Shown: positions 19,234 to 28,279, counted from the first letter of the stretch. The stretch: 60,417 nucleotides of DNA from Opitutaceae bacterium (GCA_019634615.1 JAHCAZ010000025.1:1-60417); one strand, 5' to 3'. The notes: a model not told the origin generated them from the letters alone. Translations and numbers: made by a program.

Positions 19234-20964
19234 ATGCGCTGGACCTATACGCCGCTCCCGGCCGACGAGGTCGGGGCGATCGGCCGGCAGGCCGGGGTCG
19301 ATCCCGTCCTGGCCGAGCTCCTGCTGCGCAACGGCCTCCAGGGTGAGGCCGCGAAGGAGTTCCTCCAGCCCGCCCTCGCGGGCCTGAGGGATCCCTTCCT
19401 CCTGCCCAACCTCGAGGCCGCCGCCACCCGCCTGCGCCAGGCCATCGCCCGGCGCGAGGCCGTCACCGTCCTCGGCGACTACGACGTCGACGGCGTGAGC
19501 AGCACCGCGCTCCTCGTCAGCGTCCTCCGCCGCTTCGGCCTGCAGCCGCATTTCGTCGTCCCGCGCCGCTCCGAGGACGGCTACGGCCTCTCCCGCAGCG
19601 CCATCGACCGCGCCCTCGAGGCCGGTCGCCCGGCGCTGTTCATCGCCCTCGACTGCGGCACCAACTCAGTCGAGGAGGTCGCCTACCTCGCGGGGCAGGG
19701 CATCGACGTCCTCGTCATCGACCACCACCGCAGCAAGGGCCTGCCGCTTTCCGGCGGGCTGCTGGTCAACCCCCACACCGGCCCCGAGTCGGAGGCGGAG
19801 ACGGACGACCAGCGCAACCTCTGCACCGTGGGCCTGGTCTTCAAGCTCGCCCACGGCCTGCTCAAGCAGCTCCGCGCCGAGGATCATCCCGTGGCCTTCA
19901 GCCTGCGCCTGAGCCACGACCTCGACCTCGTGGCGCTCGGCATCATCGCCGACCTCGTGCCGCTCCGCGGTGAAAACCGCATTTTGGCCCGCCACGGCCT
20001 GCGCATGCTCCAGGAGACCTCGCGCCCCGGCCTGCGCGCCCTCATGGAGGTCGCCGGCGTGCGCCGCGGCCAGCCGATCATGCCGGTGGACATCTCGTTC
20101 CGCCTCGGCCCGCGCATCAACGCCAGCGGCCGCCTCGCCGACGCCGCTCTCTCGGTGGAACTGCTCCTCAGCGAGGACCCGCAGTTCTGCGCCGACACGG
20201 CGCGGCAGCTCGACCAGTTCAACCGCGAGCGCCAGGACATCGAGCGCCAGATCACCGAGGACGCCGAGCGGCAGATCGAGGAGCAGTTCGCCGACCACCA
20301 CGGCATCGTGCTGTTCAGCGACAACTGGCACCCCGGCGTCGTGGGCATCGTCGCCGGCCGGGTCACCCGCAAATACAACCGCCCCTGCGTCGTCCTCGGC
20401 AACGAGGGCGACCTCGCCAAGGGCTCGGGCCGCAGCGTGGATGGCATCAACCTGGTCGAGGTGCTCACGGCCTGCCGCGAGCATCTCACGAGCTGGGGCG
20501 GCCACCCGATGGCCGTCGGCGTCGCGCTCGCGAAGCAGGAGCTCGAGGTTTTCCGCCGCCGGTTCGCCGAGGCGGTGCGGCTGCACGCCGGTGGCGACAT
20601 CACGGAGGCGAAGCTGACCCTGGCGGCCTGGATCAGCCCGGAGCGCATCCGGGAGGTCTTCATGGAGGCGCTCGACGCCCTCAATCCCTTTGGCCAGGGC
20701 AACCCGGAGCCGGTGTTCGGCGTGGGTGGGGTGGTCCTGCGGCAGCGCCCCGAGGTCTTCAAGGAACAGCACTTCCGCTTCGTCGTCGAGGATGGCACCG
20801 GCCGCCGCCTGCACGGCGTCGCCTGGAAGCTCGCCGACCGCCTGCCCCCCGTCGGCGTGCCGCTGGACCTCGCGGTCAAGCTGGGCTGGAACCACTACAA
20901 CGGCCGCCGCCTGCTCCAGATGGAACTCATCGACTGGCGCCGCGCCGAGGTCGACGTGGTGTAG
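19234..20964 (+). CDS. recJ: Single-stranded-DNA-specific exonuclease RecJ
   Basis: 5'-3' exonuclease acting on single-stranded DNA in recombination and mismatch or base excision repair; a DHH-family metal enzyme. Motif I is GDYDVDGVSSTALL (about residue 87), the DHH motif VLVIDHHRSKGLP (about residue 165), and the DHHA1 domain has SGRSVDGINLVEVL with GGHPMAVGVAL (about 390-430), followed by the C-terminal OB-like domain. At 576 residues it has the normal length (E. coli 577). It starts at ATG 19234, 24 bases after secDF, so it may be read through from the secDF promoter. It ends four bases before the stop of a convergent gene. Confidence 0.95.
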   Translation: MRWTYTPLPADEVGAIGRQAGVDPVLAELLLRNGLQGEAAKEFLQPALAGLRDPFLLPNLEAAATRLRQAIARREAVTVLGDYDVDGVSSTALLVSVLRRFGLQPHFVVPRRSEDGYGLSRSAIDRALEAGRPALFIALDCGTNSVEEVAYLAGQGIDVLVIDHHRSKGLPLSGGLLVNPHTGPESEAETDDQRNLCTVGLVFKLAHGLLKQLRAEDHPVAFSLRLSHDLDLVALGIIADLVPLRGENRILARHGLRMLQETSRPGLRALMEVAGVRRGQPIMPVDISFRLGPRINASGRLADAALSVELLLSEDPQFCADTARQLDQFNRERQDIERQITEDAERQIEEQFADHHGIVLFSDNWHPGVVGIVAGRVTRKYNRPCVVLGNEGDLAKGSGRSVDGINLVEVLTACREHLTSWGGHPMAVGVALAKQELEVFRRRFAEAVRLHAGGDITEAKLTLAAWISPERIREVFMEALDALNPFGQGNPEPVFGVGGVVLRQRPEVFKEQHFRFVVEDGTGRRLHGVAWKLADRLPPVGVPLDLAVKLGWNHYNGRRLLQMELIDWRRAEVDVV

Positions 20965-20968
20965 GCCG

Positions 20969-22273
20969 TCAGTTCACGCTCGTCGCGCGGTCGTAGGACT
21001 TGAGACGGTAATACTGCAGGTCGAGCGGCTCCTTGCTCGGGTAGAAGGCCTCGACGTCGGACAGCGACATGAGGATCCACGGCGCATTGGGCGAGGCCCC
21101 ATTCTTGGTGTAGACGATGTCGGCCGCGATGTAGACGCAGGAGTGGATGACGCTGCCGTCCGGCTTGGCGAACATGATGACGTCGCCGAACGTGGGCTGG
21201 CCGGTCACCGGATAGTATTCGTTGAGAAAGGCGGCGGTGACCGCTTCCAGCTGCTGGTACCGGTCATCCGGGCGCATGTTGAAGAAGTTCAGCACGGTCC
21301 AGTGGCAGTCGAGGTAGCTGGTGCTGCCGGGCTCGCTGATGGCGGGATAGGTGTAGAGCAGCGACCGCGGCAGGCGCGGAAGCAGGTGGATGATGTCGAT
21401 GGTGGAGCCGGTGCCGTCGCGGACGAGCGACTGGAGCAGGGGCTGGATGTCCTTGGTGCGCTGGCCGCGGCCCCAGTAGTTGTCGAGGGCCTCGATGTCG
21501 GAGGAGGCGCGGATCCGCAGCTTGACCATGAGCGTGGACTTGCGGGCAAGGGTCTTGATCAGGCGGACGCGCTCCTGGAGCGACGGGATGCGGCCGAGGA
21601 CGAGGCCCTGGTCCGAAAAGACCAGCGAATTGCCGCGGCGGTAGAGCAGCTTCTTGACCAGGGCGATCGTGCTGTCGGGCAACCCGCTGTGGCGAAACCA
21701 CTCATCCGCGGCATCGGCTCGGAAGCGGTAGGGATCATGCTGGTCGGGGTTCTCGGGGAACTCGGACAAGGCGGTGTAGATGATCGCGCGCGCTTCCGGG
21801 GCGAGGCCCTCGATGAGCGCGGGCGGCGGGCGCAGGAGGATGTCGCCGGCCGTCGCCTCGCGATGGGCTGGATTGTCGAGGTATTGCCGCTGCTCGGGCG
21901 TGAGCCCGGCGGACGCCATCAGCGCGGCGAAGGTATCCGCCGTGTAACCCTTGAAGGCCCAGACGGCTTGGCGCGGGGCGGAATAGACGGCGCGGATGAG
22001 GGATTCCGGCGGCTCGATGACGATGCGGTTGTATGAGAGCTCGCCCCAGGGGCCGGCCTTGACGGCGATGGCATGGTTGCCGCCCTCGGCCGGCGCGGTG
22101 TTCGCCGGGGTCGCCGGGTTGGGCGAGTCGGGACCGTGCCGCTGGCTGAGGAAGATCAGGACAACCCAGGGCAGGACCAGCAGCAGCGCGAACAGGCTGA
22201 TGGCCTTGTAGGAAAGGTGGAGGGTGACGGGCGCTCGCGGCGAACCGAGGTCGGTGCTCACGGGGGGAGCCAA
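20969..22273 (-). CDS. Membrane-anchored protein with probable NlpC/P60-like C-terminal domain
   Basis: About 434 residues from a TTG at 22273 (GTG at 22261 is the main alternative start). A short cytoplasmic N terminus leads to one transmembrane helix (AISLFALLLVLPWVVLIFL, about residues 24-42) and a large outside domain. Near the C terminus, STSYLDCHWTVLNFF and FGDVIMFAKPDGSVIHSCVY have the Cys...His layout of NlpC/P60-type cysteine peptidases (Cys about 310, His about 375). This is a pattern-based guess; I do not recognise a named family. The middle region (RGNSLVFSDQGLVLGRIPSL) is unassigned. The gene lies just downstream of rimO on the same strand with almost no gap, so the two are probably co-transcribed. 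Confidence 0.6.
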   Translation of the reverse strand: MAPPVSTDLGSPRAPVTLHLSYKAISLFALLLVLPWVVLIFLSQRHGPDSPNPATPANTAPAEGGNHAIAVKAGPWGELSYNRIVIEPPESLIRAVYSAPRQAVWAFKGYTADTFAALMASAGLTPEQRQYLDNPAHREATAGDILLRPPPALIEGLAPEARAIIYTALSEFPENPDQHDPYRFRADAADEWFRHSGLPDSTIALVKKLLYRRGNSLVFSDQGLVLGRIPSLQERVRLIKTLARKSTLMVKLRIRASSDIEALDNYWGRGQRTKDIQPLLQSLVRDGTGSTIDIIHLLPRLPRSLLYTYPAISEPGSTSYLDCHWTVLNFFNMRPDDRYQQLEAVTAAFLNEYYPVTGQPTFGDVIMFAKPDGSVIHSCVYIAADIVYTKNGASPNAPWILMSLSDVEAFYPSKEPLDLQYYRLKSYDRATSVN

Positions 22274-22276
22274 ACC

Positions 22277-23692
22277 CTACTGGGCCTGGCGGGCAACCTT
22301 CCAGACGACGGGCTGCTCGCCGGCCGGCAGGGCCAGGAGGTCGTAGTCGCGGTAGGCGTTGATCGTGACCGTGGCGAATTCGCTGACCGGGAGCGTGCGG
22401 GGCACGTACACGCGGCCGTCGATGTCGGGCGCATCGGCCTCGCCGCGGGCGACGCCGGGTTCCTCGACGAGGACCTTCAGGCGCTTGCCGACCCAGGCCT
22501 GCGAGACTTCGCCGGCGATGCGGTGCTGGAGGGCCATGAGGCGGTGCCAGCGGGCCTCCTTCACCTTGGCCGGGATCTGGTCGGGCATCTTGGCGCCGCG
22601 CGTACCCTCCTCCTGCGAGTAGCGGAAAACGCCGAGGCGCTCGAATTTCGTCTCCTCGATGAAGGCGCAGAGTTCGTCCACGTCGGCCTCGGTCTCGCCG
22701 GGGAAGCCGACGATGAAGGTGGTCCGCACGGCGATGCCGGGCAGGCCGGCACGGATGCGGCGGATGAGGTCGCGGATGTAGGCGCCGCTCGTCTCGCGCT
22801 GCATGCGGTCGAGCATCCGGTCGGAGATGTGCTGCAGCGGGATGTCGATGTAGCGGGCGACCTTCGGGCACTCCGCGATCGTGCGGATGAGCTCGTCGCT
22901 CCAGTGCGCCGGGTGCGTGTAGAGCAGGCGGATCCAGAAGTCGCCCTCGATGGCGTTGAGCTCGCGGAGCAGGGTGGTGAGGGCGGTGCCGCGGGCGGAG
23001 TCGACCGGGGTGCGCGGGTTGGGGCGCTCCTCCCACGTGTCCATGCCGAAGAAGGTCGTGTCCTGCGAGATGAGGTTCAGCTCCTTCACGCCTTCCTTCA
23101 CCAGCTGGCGCGCCTCGGCGACGACGCTGGCGACGGTGCGGCTGCGGTGCCGGCCGCGGATCTGCGGGATGATGCAGAAGGTGCAGGGGTGATTGCAGCC
23201 CTCGGCGATTTTGACGTACGCGAAGTGCCGCGGGGTGAGCCGGAAGCGGGGCGTGTCGTAGTCGGGGATGTAGGTCGAGCGCCCGGCGACCAGATTGACG
23301 GGGGCCTCGGCCCGGCCGCGCTCCTTGGCGTAGATCTCCTCGATGATCGGGGCGACCTTGGTGACCTGGTCGAGGCCGATGAATGCATCGACCTCGTCGT
23401 GCAGGGAGGTGGAGAGGTCCTTGGAAAACCGCTGCGCCATGCAGCCGGCGACGATGAGCTTCTGCTCCTTGCGGCGCTTGCGCATGCCCTTGTGCTGGTG
23501 CACCTCGAGGATGTGGCCGATGGATTCCTCCTTCGAGGAATCGATGAAGGAGCAGGTGTTGACGATCACCACGTCGGCCTTTTCCGCCTCGGGGATGACC
23601 TTCATGCCGGCCTGGTGCAGGTGGCCGACCATGATCTCGCTGTCGACGAGGTTCTTGGCGCAACCGAGGGAGATGAGGCTGACTTTGATCAT
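22277..23692 (-). CDS. rimO: Ribosomal protein S12 methylthiotransferase RimO
   Basis: Radical-SAM enzyme that adds a methylthio group to the conserved aspartate of ribosomal protein S12. The N-terminal UPF0004 domain is present (SLGCAKNLVDSEIM; VNTCSFIDSSKEESI; GCMAQRF, giving three Cys for the second 4Fe-4S cluster), the radical-SAM motif CNHPCTFCIIP lies near residue 155, and a TRAM domain follows at the C terminus. The VDSE motif separates RimO from MiaB. The length of 471 fits. Upstream on the same strand are a 32-residue basic protein gene and a terminator (23723-23746), so rimO probably has its own promoter. Confidence 0.95.
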   Translation of the reverse strand: MIKVSLISLGCAKNLVDSEIMVGHLHQAGMKVIPEAEKADVVIVNTCSFIDSSKEESIGHILEVHQHKGMRKRRKEQKLIVAGCMAQRFSKDLSTSLHDEVDAFIGLDQVTKVAPIIEEIYAKERGRAEAPVNLVAGRSTYIPDYDTPRFRLTPRHFAYVKIAEGCNHPCTFCIIPQIRGRHRSRTVASVVAEARQLVKEGVKELNLISQDTTFFGMDTWEERPNPRTPVDSARGTALTTLLRELNAIEGDFWIRLLYTHPAHWSDELIRTIAECPKVARYIDIPLQHISDRMLDRMQRETSGAYIRDLIRRIRAGLPGIAVRTTFIVGFPGETEADVDELCAFIEETKFERLGVFRYSQEEGTRGAKMPDQIPAKVKEARWHRLMALQHRIAGEVSQAWVGKRLKVLVEEPGVARGEADAPDIDGRVYVPRTLPVSEFATVTINAYRDYDLLALPAGEQPVVWKVARQAQ

Positions 23693-23722
23693 GCGGGCGT
23701 GGGCCGGGTGCCGGCGGCAAAG

Positions 23723-23746
23723 AAAAACCGCGGCCGGGGCCGCGGT
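23723..23746 (-). terminator. Intrinsic terminator after the small basic protein gene
   Basis: Stem accgcggcc (23727-23735) with ggccgcggt (23738-23746); read on the minus strand it is followed by five T (23727-23723). It lies about 30 bases after the stop codon of the 32-residue gene and before rimO. The inner C:G pairs probably open to give a four- to six-base loop. Confidence 0.75.
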
Positions 23747-23774
23747 CGTTGCTGCCGGCGGAAGCGCGCGAGGC

Positions 23775-23873
23775 TTACTTCTTCTTCGCGGGGGCCGGCG
23801 TGCGGGCCTTCTTGCGCTTCAGGTAGGCGATGCGGCGCTTCTTCTTGATGGTCTTGTTGTACTGTTTGCTCAT
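23775..23873 (-). CDS. Very small lysine/arginine-rich protein, ribosomal-protein-like
   Basis: A 32-residue frame starting MSKQYNKTIKKKRRIAYLKR and ending in KARTPAPAKKK. More than half the residues are Lys or Arg, as in tiny ribosome-associated proteins such as Thx or bL36-like peptides, though I do not recognise it as either. Support for it being real: ATG start, a compact intrinsic terminator about 30 bases after the stop, its own spacing between rimO and the M61 peptidase gene, and a start that fits neither neighbour. It probably binds rRNA; this is inferred only from composition and from rimO, a ribosome-modifying gene, next door. Confidence 0.7.
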   Translation of the reverse strand: MSKQYNKTIKKKRRIAYLKRKKARTPAPAKKK

Positions 23874-23921
23874 GGATGGTTGAAAGGAAAGGGGGTGAGC
23901 ATTCGGGTTGTCGGGCGCGAG

Positions 23922-25826
23922 TCAAGAGCCGGCCGGGGCCTGCAGGGGCTCGGGCGGCGGGGGGAGGGGCTCGGACCGCGGGATGAGTGGCACCAGGGCG
24001 ATGGACTTGTCCTCGCCGATCCAGGCCTTGAGCCGCGCCTTCTGCTCCGCGGTGGCATCCTTCCGGATCTCAAGTCGGCGATTGGTCGGGGGTTCGGCGC
24101 CCAGGGTCACCGGCAGGCGGATGAGTTTCTCCCGCCGGGCGACGAGCAGCACGACGTTGTCGCCGGGCTTGTACGCCCCAAGACGCTGGGTGAACCGCTC
24201 GGCGGCGACGCGGTAGTCGTCGATCGCCAGGATCTCGTCCTGCGCGAGCACCCCGGCCATGGCGGCGGGCGAGCCGGCGCGGACGGCCGTGACCGACAGG
24301 ACGCCCTGCTCGGCGCGGGTGTCGGCGCCGAGCCAGGCCCGCGGCGGGTCCGGGGGCTCGAGGCCGTTGGGGGCGATCTTGTTGTCCGGCGGCGGCGTCA
24401 CGAGGGCCAGGCCGTACCAGTCCAGGAAGGGCTGCGGATCCCATTCGCCCGGATTCTGCACCGTGCGGCGGAACCAGTCGGCGAGGTCGCGGCCGGCCAC
24501 CTCGCTCGTGAGCGCGATGAACTCGGCCTCGGTGTAGCCGCGCTCGCCGCTGTAGCGGGCGTAGGCGGCCCGCATGACGTCGTCGAGGGACTTCGCGCCG
24601 TCGCTCACGCGGCGGACCTCGGCGTCGAGGAGCAGCATCGCGAGCGCGCCGCCGCTGTAGTAGCTGAAGTGGGCGTTGACCGAGTTCTCGTCGGGCCGGT
24701 AGGCCTTGATCCACGTGTCGAACGAGGCCGCGCTGAGCGACTGCATGAGGCGCGCCGGCGAGCGCTGGACGTCGTTGAAGGCCCCGGCGACGGTGCTGAG
24801 GTAGTCGTCGCGGGTGACGAAGCCCGCGCGGCGCAGCAGGAGGTGCTGGTAGTAGCTGGTCACGCCCTCGACGACCCACAGCGAATGCGTGTAGGTCTCG
24901 TGCTCGTAGTCGAAGGGGCCGAGCCCGACGGGCCGCAGGCGCTTGCCGTTCCAGACATGGAAGAACTCATGGCTCGCGAGGGAGAGCCAGGAGTTGATGC
25001 CGCTGCGGTTCCGCGAGTTCCAGCGGTCGGCCCCCATGACGGTGCTGTGGGAATGCTCGAGGCCGCCACGGCCGATGCCGAGCAGATTGATGAAGTAATA
25101 GGGCTCGCGGTAGGGCAGGCCGCCCCAGAACTTGACCTGCTCCTCCACGAGGCGGGCGAGGTTGCGGGCGACGCGGGCGTTGTCCCACACGCCGTCCCCA
25201 CCGAGGGTCACGAGCACGTGCTTCACCCCGGCGACCTCGAAGCTGTCCACCAGCGGCGAGCCGGCGACGATCGGGCTGTCGAGCAGGTGGTCGAAGCTGT
25301 CGGCGGTGAAGACCGTGCGCTCGGCGGTGGGCCGCAGCGGGGTCTGGCAGGTGGCCCAGCCCGCCGGGAGGACGAGGCGGACGACAAAGGAGCGGGCCGC
25401 GTCGTCCGCGAGGTTGACGAAGGTGGCCGCGCCCTTGAGCACGGCGAAGTCGGCCTCGACCCAGCTGCCGCGCACGTTCATTTCGCGGGCAAAGAGCCGG
25501 TACTTGAGGTGCACGCGGTCGGCTCCGCCCGTGGCGACCTTCCAGCGGTTCTTCGTGGTCTTCTCCAACGCGAGCGCCGCGCCGGCGGGGTCCTGCGCGG
25601 CGATGCTCACGATGTTGCGGGCGTACTCGCGGACCAGGTACGACCCGGGGGTCCACACCGGCATGAACACGGTGATCTCAGCGCGGCCCTCGGTGGGCAG
25701 GACCGCCTCGACGTCGAGGTAGTTGGACGTCGCGTCGGTGAAGCGGAGCGTGTACTCGATGGGCGCGACCTCGGCGGCAAGCGCGGCGGAGGCGGCGACG
25801 ACGAAAAGGGTGAGGCGACGGAACAT
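23922..25826 (-). CDS. M61 family metallopeptidase (glycyl aminopeptidase-like) with PDZ domain
   Basis: Secreted or periplasmic zinc peptidase. The N terminus has a signal peptide (LTLFVVAASAALAAEVAP). A beta-rich N domain precedes the gluzincin motif HEFFHVWNGKRLRP (HExxH), with the downstream Glu in VVEGVTSYYQHLLLRR, near residues 288-325. A PDZ domain follows near the C terminus (AGSPAAMAGVLAQDEILAID, about 520-600), the standard M61 order. The length of 634 is normal. The Pro-rich tail (PLPPPPEPLQAPAGS) is unstructured. It is probably monocistronic; about 50 bases separate it from the small basic protein gene downstream and from the methyltransferase gene upstream. Confidence 0.88.
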   Translation of the reverse strand: MFRRLTLFVVAASAALAAEVAPIEYTLRFTDATSNYLDVEAVLPTEGRAEITVFMPVWTPGSYLVREYARNIVSIAAQDPAGAALALEKTTKNRWKVATGGADRVHLKYRLFAREMNVRGSWVEADFAVLKGAATFVNLADDAARSFVVRLVLPAGWATCQTPLRPTAERTVFTADSFDHLLDSPIVAGSPLVDSFEVAGVKHVLVTLGGDGVWDNARVARNLARLVEEQVKFWGGLPYREPYYFINLLGIGRGGLEHSHSTVMGADRWNSRNRSGINSWLSLASHEFFHVWNGKRLRPVGLGPFDYEHETYTHSLWVVEGVTSYYQHLLLRRAGFVTRDDYLSTVAGAFNDVQRSPARLMQSLSAASFDTWIKAYRPDENSVNAHFSYYSGGALAMLLLDAEVRRVSDGAKSLDDVMRAAYARYSGERGYTEAEFIALTSEVAGRDLADWFRRTVQNPGEWDPQPFLDWYGLALVTPPPDNKIAPNGLEPPDPPRAWLGADTRAEQGVLSVTAVRAGSPAAMAGVLAQDEILAIDDYRVAAERFTQRLGAYKPGDNVVLLVARREKLIRLPVTLGAEPPTNRRLEIRKDATAEQKARLKAWIGEDKSIALVPLIPRSEPLPPPPEPLQAPAGS

Positions 25827-25882
25827 GTGAGGCCTGCAGTGAATGTTATTTCCGCCGCGGGGCGAGAAAAGTTATCGCGAAA

Positions 25883-26881
25883 TCAGCCGGGCGGGTGGCC
25901 CAGGCGGACACCGGTGGTGACCTTGTCGGCGTCGCGCGTCCACCGGTAGACCAGGGGAGCCTTGGTGCGGTCGAGTTCCTTGAAGAGCGCGGGATCGGCG
26001 CGCTTGGGCAGGGTCAGCTCGGCGAGACCCTCGGCGTCGCAGTTCAGGAAACGCGCGTACGGCTTGAAATGCTCGGGCCGGCCGATGAGGTGCGACCAGC
26101 CGGGTGCCGGCGGCGGGGCGGTGCGGTCGAGCACGAGGAAACAGTAGGGCAGGCTGCGCAGGTCGATGCCGGCGCGCTGACCGAATTTCACCCAGTCGGG
26201 ATTCGCGAAGATCTCGGACGGCGGCGCGGCGAACTGGTGGCACCACTCGCGTTCGCGGCCGGGCGCCAGCGCCGGGCAGGCCGCGGCATGCGTGCACGGG
26301 GCGACGAGGGTGAACTCGCCGCGCACCTCGTCGCGGATGGCGCCGAGCTGCCGGCTGACGGCGTGCGTGCCGGGCTCGACCCAGATGACCGCCTGCGCGC
26401 GGCGCACCAGGTGACGCAGGCCGGCGAGGGCCTCAGGCGCGAGCTCGTTGAGGACGTGGCTGACGACGAGCAGACCCAGCGGCGCGTCGCCCTGCAGGAA
26501 TCCGGGTGTGACCTGATGAACGCGCAGCCCGGGAAACGCCTGCGCGGCCGCGCCCGCCGCGAAATCGGCCGCGATGGGCTCGTGGTCCCAGACGAGGAGC
26601 TCGTCGAAGTTCTCCGGTCCGAAGGCCCCGATCACGCGCCGCGCCGCGATCCCGCTGCCGCAACCCCAGTCGAGCACGGTGCGGACCGGTGGCTTCCAGC
26701 CGCGGAGCTGCAACTCGAGGAGCACATGGTCCCATTTCCAGCCGATGCGCTCGCCAAAGGTGAGGTCGTAGCTCGCGAGCGCCGACTCCGTGCGCCAATA
26801 CGGCCCCGCCGCCGCCCCGCCGCCGAGGAACCCGTCGCGCAACCGGTCAAGCGCCGGCCAATCAAGTTCGGTCCATGTCAT
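25883..26881 (-). CDS. Rsm22-like SAM-dependent methyltransferase
   Basis: A 332-residue protein of the small-subunit Rsm22 family, related to the mitochondrial ribosome assembly methyltransferase. The SAM-binding motif is TVLDWGCGSGIAARRVIGAF (about residues 70-90), and VVSHVLNELAPEAL is the usual family motif. Downstream are CTHAAACPAL and REREWCHQF, which give the Cys pattern of a metal or Fe-S site seen in Rsm22 proteins. It probably acts on or near the small ribosomal subunit; the exact target is not known. The start is ATG 26881. A 23-bp palindrome lies directly upstream, before the next methyltransferase gene on the same strand. Confidence 0.8.
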   Translation of the reverse strand: MTWTELDWPALDRLRDGFLGGGAAAGPYWRTESALASYDLTFGERIGWKWDHVLLELQLRGWKPPVRTVLDWGCGSGIAARRVIGAFGPENFDELLVWDHEPIAADFAAGAAAQAFPGLRVHQVTPGFLQGDAPLGLLVVSHVLNELAPEALAGLRHLVRRAQAVIWVEPGTHAVSRQLGAIRDEVRGEFTLVAPCTHAAACPALAPGREREWCHQFAAPPSEIFANPDWVKFGQRAGIDLRSLPYCFLVLDRTAPPPAPGWSHLIGRPEHFKPYARFLNCDAEGLAELTLPKRADPALFKELDRTKAPLVYRWTRDADKVTTGVRLGHPPG

Positions 26882-26920
26882 GCCAGATGGACAGAGAGCA
26901 TAGCTCGGAGTTGGAGGCCG

Positions 26921-26990
26921 TAGCTACGAGCGTGAGCGAGTGGGGATTGGGCGCAAGGGGCGCTCGTCCACTCGCTTACGCTCGTAGCTA
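26921..26990. repeat. Long palindromic repeat between two methyltransferase genes
   Basis: Arms of 23 bp (26921-26943 and 26968-26990) start tagctacgagcg and match at 22 positions, with a 24-base loop. The arms are moderately A/T-containing, unlike the GC-rich families A and B, so this is a separate repeat type. No T-run follows on the minus strand, so it is not a classic terminator. Confidence 0.75.
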
Positions 26991-27005
26991 CGAAGGCAGG
27001 CAGGT

Positions 27006-28187
27006 TCATACGGAAAGTGGGAAGTCGAGCAGCGTCGCCAGGCGGTGGTGGCGGATGCCGTAAAAGGTTGCGAGGGCGCGGATCGCATCGGCGCGGACGG
27101 GATCGCCGCGTGGGTCGCGGCGGATGGCGGCGATCATCAGATTCTTGGCCGTGTGCTCGGTGGAGACGAACTCGAAGACCTTGGTGCGGCAACCCGACCA
27201 CTCAAGGAGCTCGGCGCGGAGGGCATCGGTGATGAACTCCGCCTGGCGCTCCTGAAAGATCCCGTGGCGCAACGCGTCGGCGAGGACGGGTGGCGCGGTG
27301 AGCTGAGGACGCAGCTCCTTCTGGCAACAGGGGGCGACGACGAGGAGCGTGGCCCCGGCGCGCAGGCCCTGGGCGAGGGCGTCGTCGGTGGCGGTGTCGC
27401 AGGCGTGCAGGGCGATGAGGATGTCCACCGGCCCGGCCGGAACCGATGCAATCTCGCCGACGGAAAACTGCAGGTTCGCAAAGCCATGGCCCTGGGCGAT
27501 GGCGTTGCATTTTTCGACCAGGTCCGGGCGGCGTTCGATGCCGCGGACCTCGGCGCGGGCGCCGAGCAGGTGCGCGACGGCGAAGGTCAGGTAGCCCTTG
27601 CCGCAACCCATGTCCACGACGTGCAGCGACCGATCCGCGGGAAGCTTGGCCTCGGCGATGAGATGACCGAGCAGCTCGGTGAACTTCTGGATCTGGCGAA
27701 ACTTGGCCGCCATGCCCTCGCGGGGCTGACCGCGGTCGTTGGTCACGCCGAGGGCGCGCAGCCACGGGGCGTCGGCGGGGATGGGATGCTGCCGGGCCTG
27801 GTCATGCTCGCCCGCCGCGGCATGGTCGGGCGCGCCAATGGGCGCGGCATTGATGACCTTCAGGCGCGCGGCGCCGTCGGACTGGCACTCGAGCTGGGCG
27901 GTGAGGGGACCGGTAAAGAGATGTGCGTCGAGGAAGTCGGCGCCGATCAGGCCGTCGATGGTCGCCAGCGCCTCGGCCGGCGGGAGGTTCTTGGTGACGT
28001 CGCGCGTGGCGTGGCGCCACACGAAGCTGAGATGCGGGCCGGCCTTGAGCGTGACCGGGCGCACGAAGACGTTGCGCAGCGAGGCGTCGGCGCCGCGGTA
28101 TTTGCCCAGCGTGAGCTTGCCCAGCGTCCCGTCCGCGACGGCGCGCTGCAGGAGTTCGCGAAACTGCTCGATCTGGCGGACGGACAT
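27006..28187 (-). CDS. SAM-dependent methyltransferase (Methyltransf_32-like)
   Basis: A 393-residue protein. The C-terminal half is a Rossmann methyltransferase: VVDMGCGKGYLTFAVAHLL (motif I, about residues 213-231), GIERRPDLVEKCNAIA, VDILIALHACDTATDDALAQ and VVAPCCQKELRPQL, a set typical of the Methyltransf_32 group, whose targets include RNA or protein. The N-terminal part (QFRELLQRAVADGTLGKLTL ... FVWRHATRDVTKNLP) is a separate beta-rich domain of unknown role. The start MSVRQIEQ is at 28187; the frame is open far upstream through the ABC transporter gene but has no coding character there. The ABC operon lies upstream on the same strand with about 90 bases between. Confidence 0.72.
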   Translation of the reverse strand: MSVRQIEQFRELLQRAVADGTLGKLTLGKYRGADASLRNVFVRPVTLKAGPHLSFVWRHATRDVTKNLPPAEALATIDGLIGADFLDAHLFTGPLTAQLECQSDGAARLKVINAAPIGAPDHAAAGEHDQARQHPIPADAPWLRALGVTNDRGQPREGMAAKFRQIQKFTELLGHLIAEAKLPADRSLHVVDMGCGKGYLTFAVAHLLGARAEVRGIERRPDLVEKCNAIAQGHGFANLQFSVGEIASVPAGPVDILIALHACDTATDDALAQGLRAGATLLVVAPCCQKELRPQLTAPPVLADALRHGIFQERQAEFITDALRAELLEWSGCRTKVFEFVSTEHTAKNLMIAAIRRDPRGDPVRADAIRALATFYGIRHHRLATLLDFPLSV

Positions 28188-28279
28188 GTCCGCAGGAAAG
28201 GGGAAAGGCGGAGGGGATACAAATACAGATCGAGAAGGGGGAAGCCGGGAAACCGGGAAGGGTGGATGCCCCTCCGCGA

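Noticed and set aside
16639..19551. Very long minus-strand open frame across secDF
   Set aside because: It lies opposite an unmistakable SecDF and has the Ala/Leu/Asp/Arg/Glu-rich composition of an antisense frame in GC-rich DNA.
26921..26990. Intrinsic terminator
   Set aside because: Long palindrome but no T-run on either strand.
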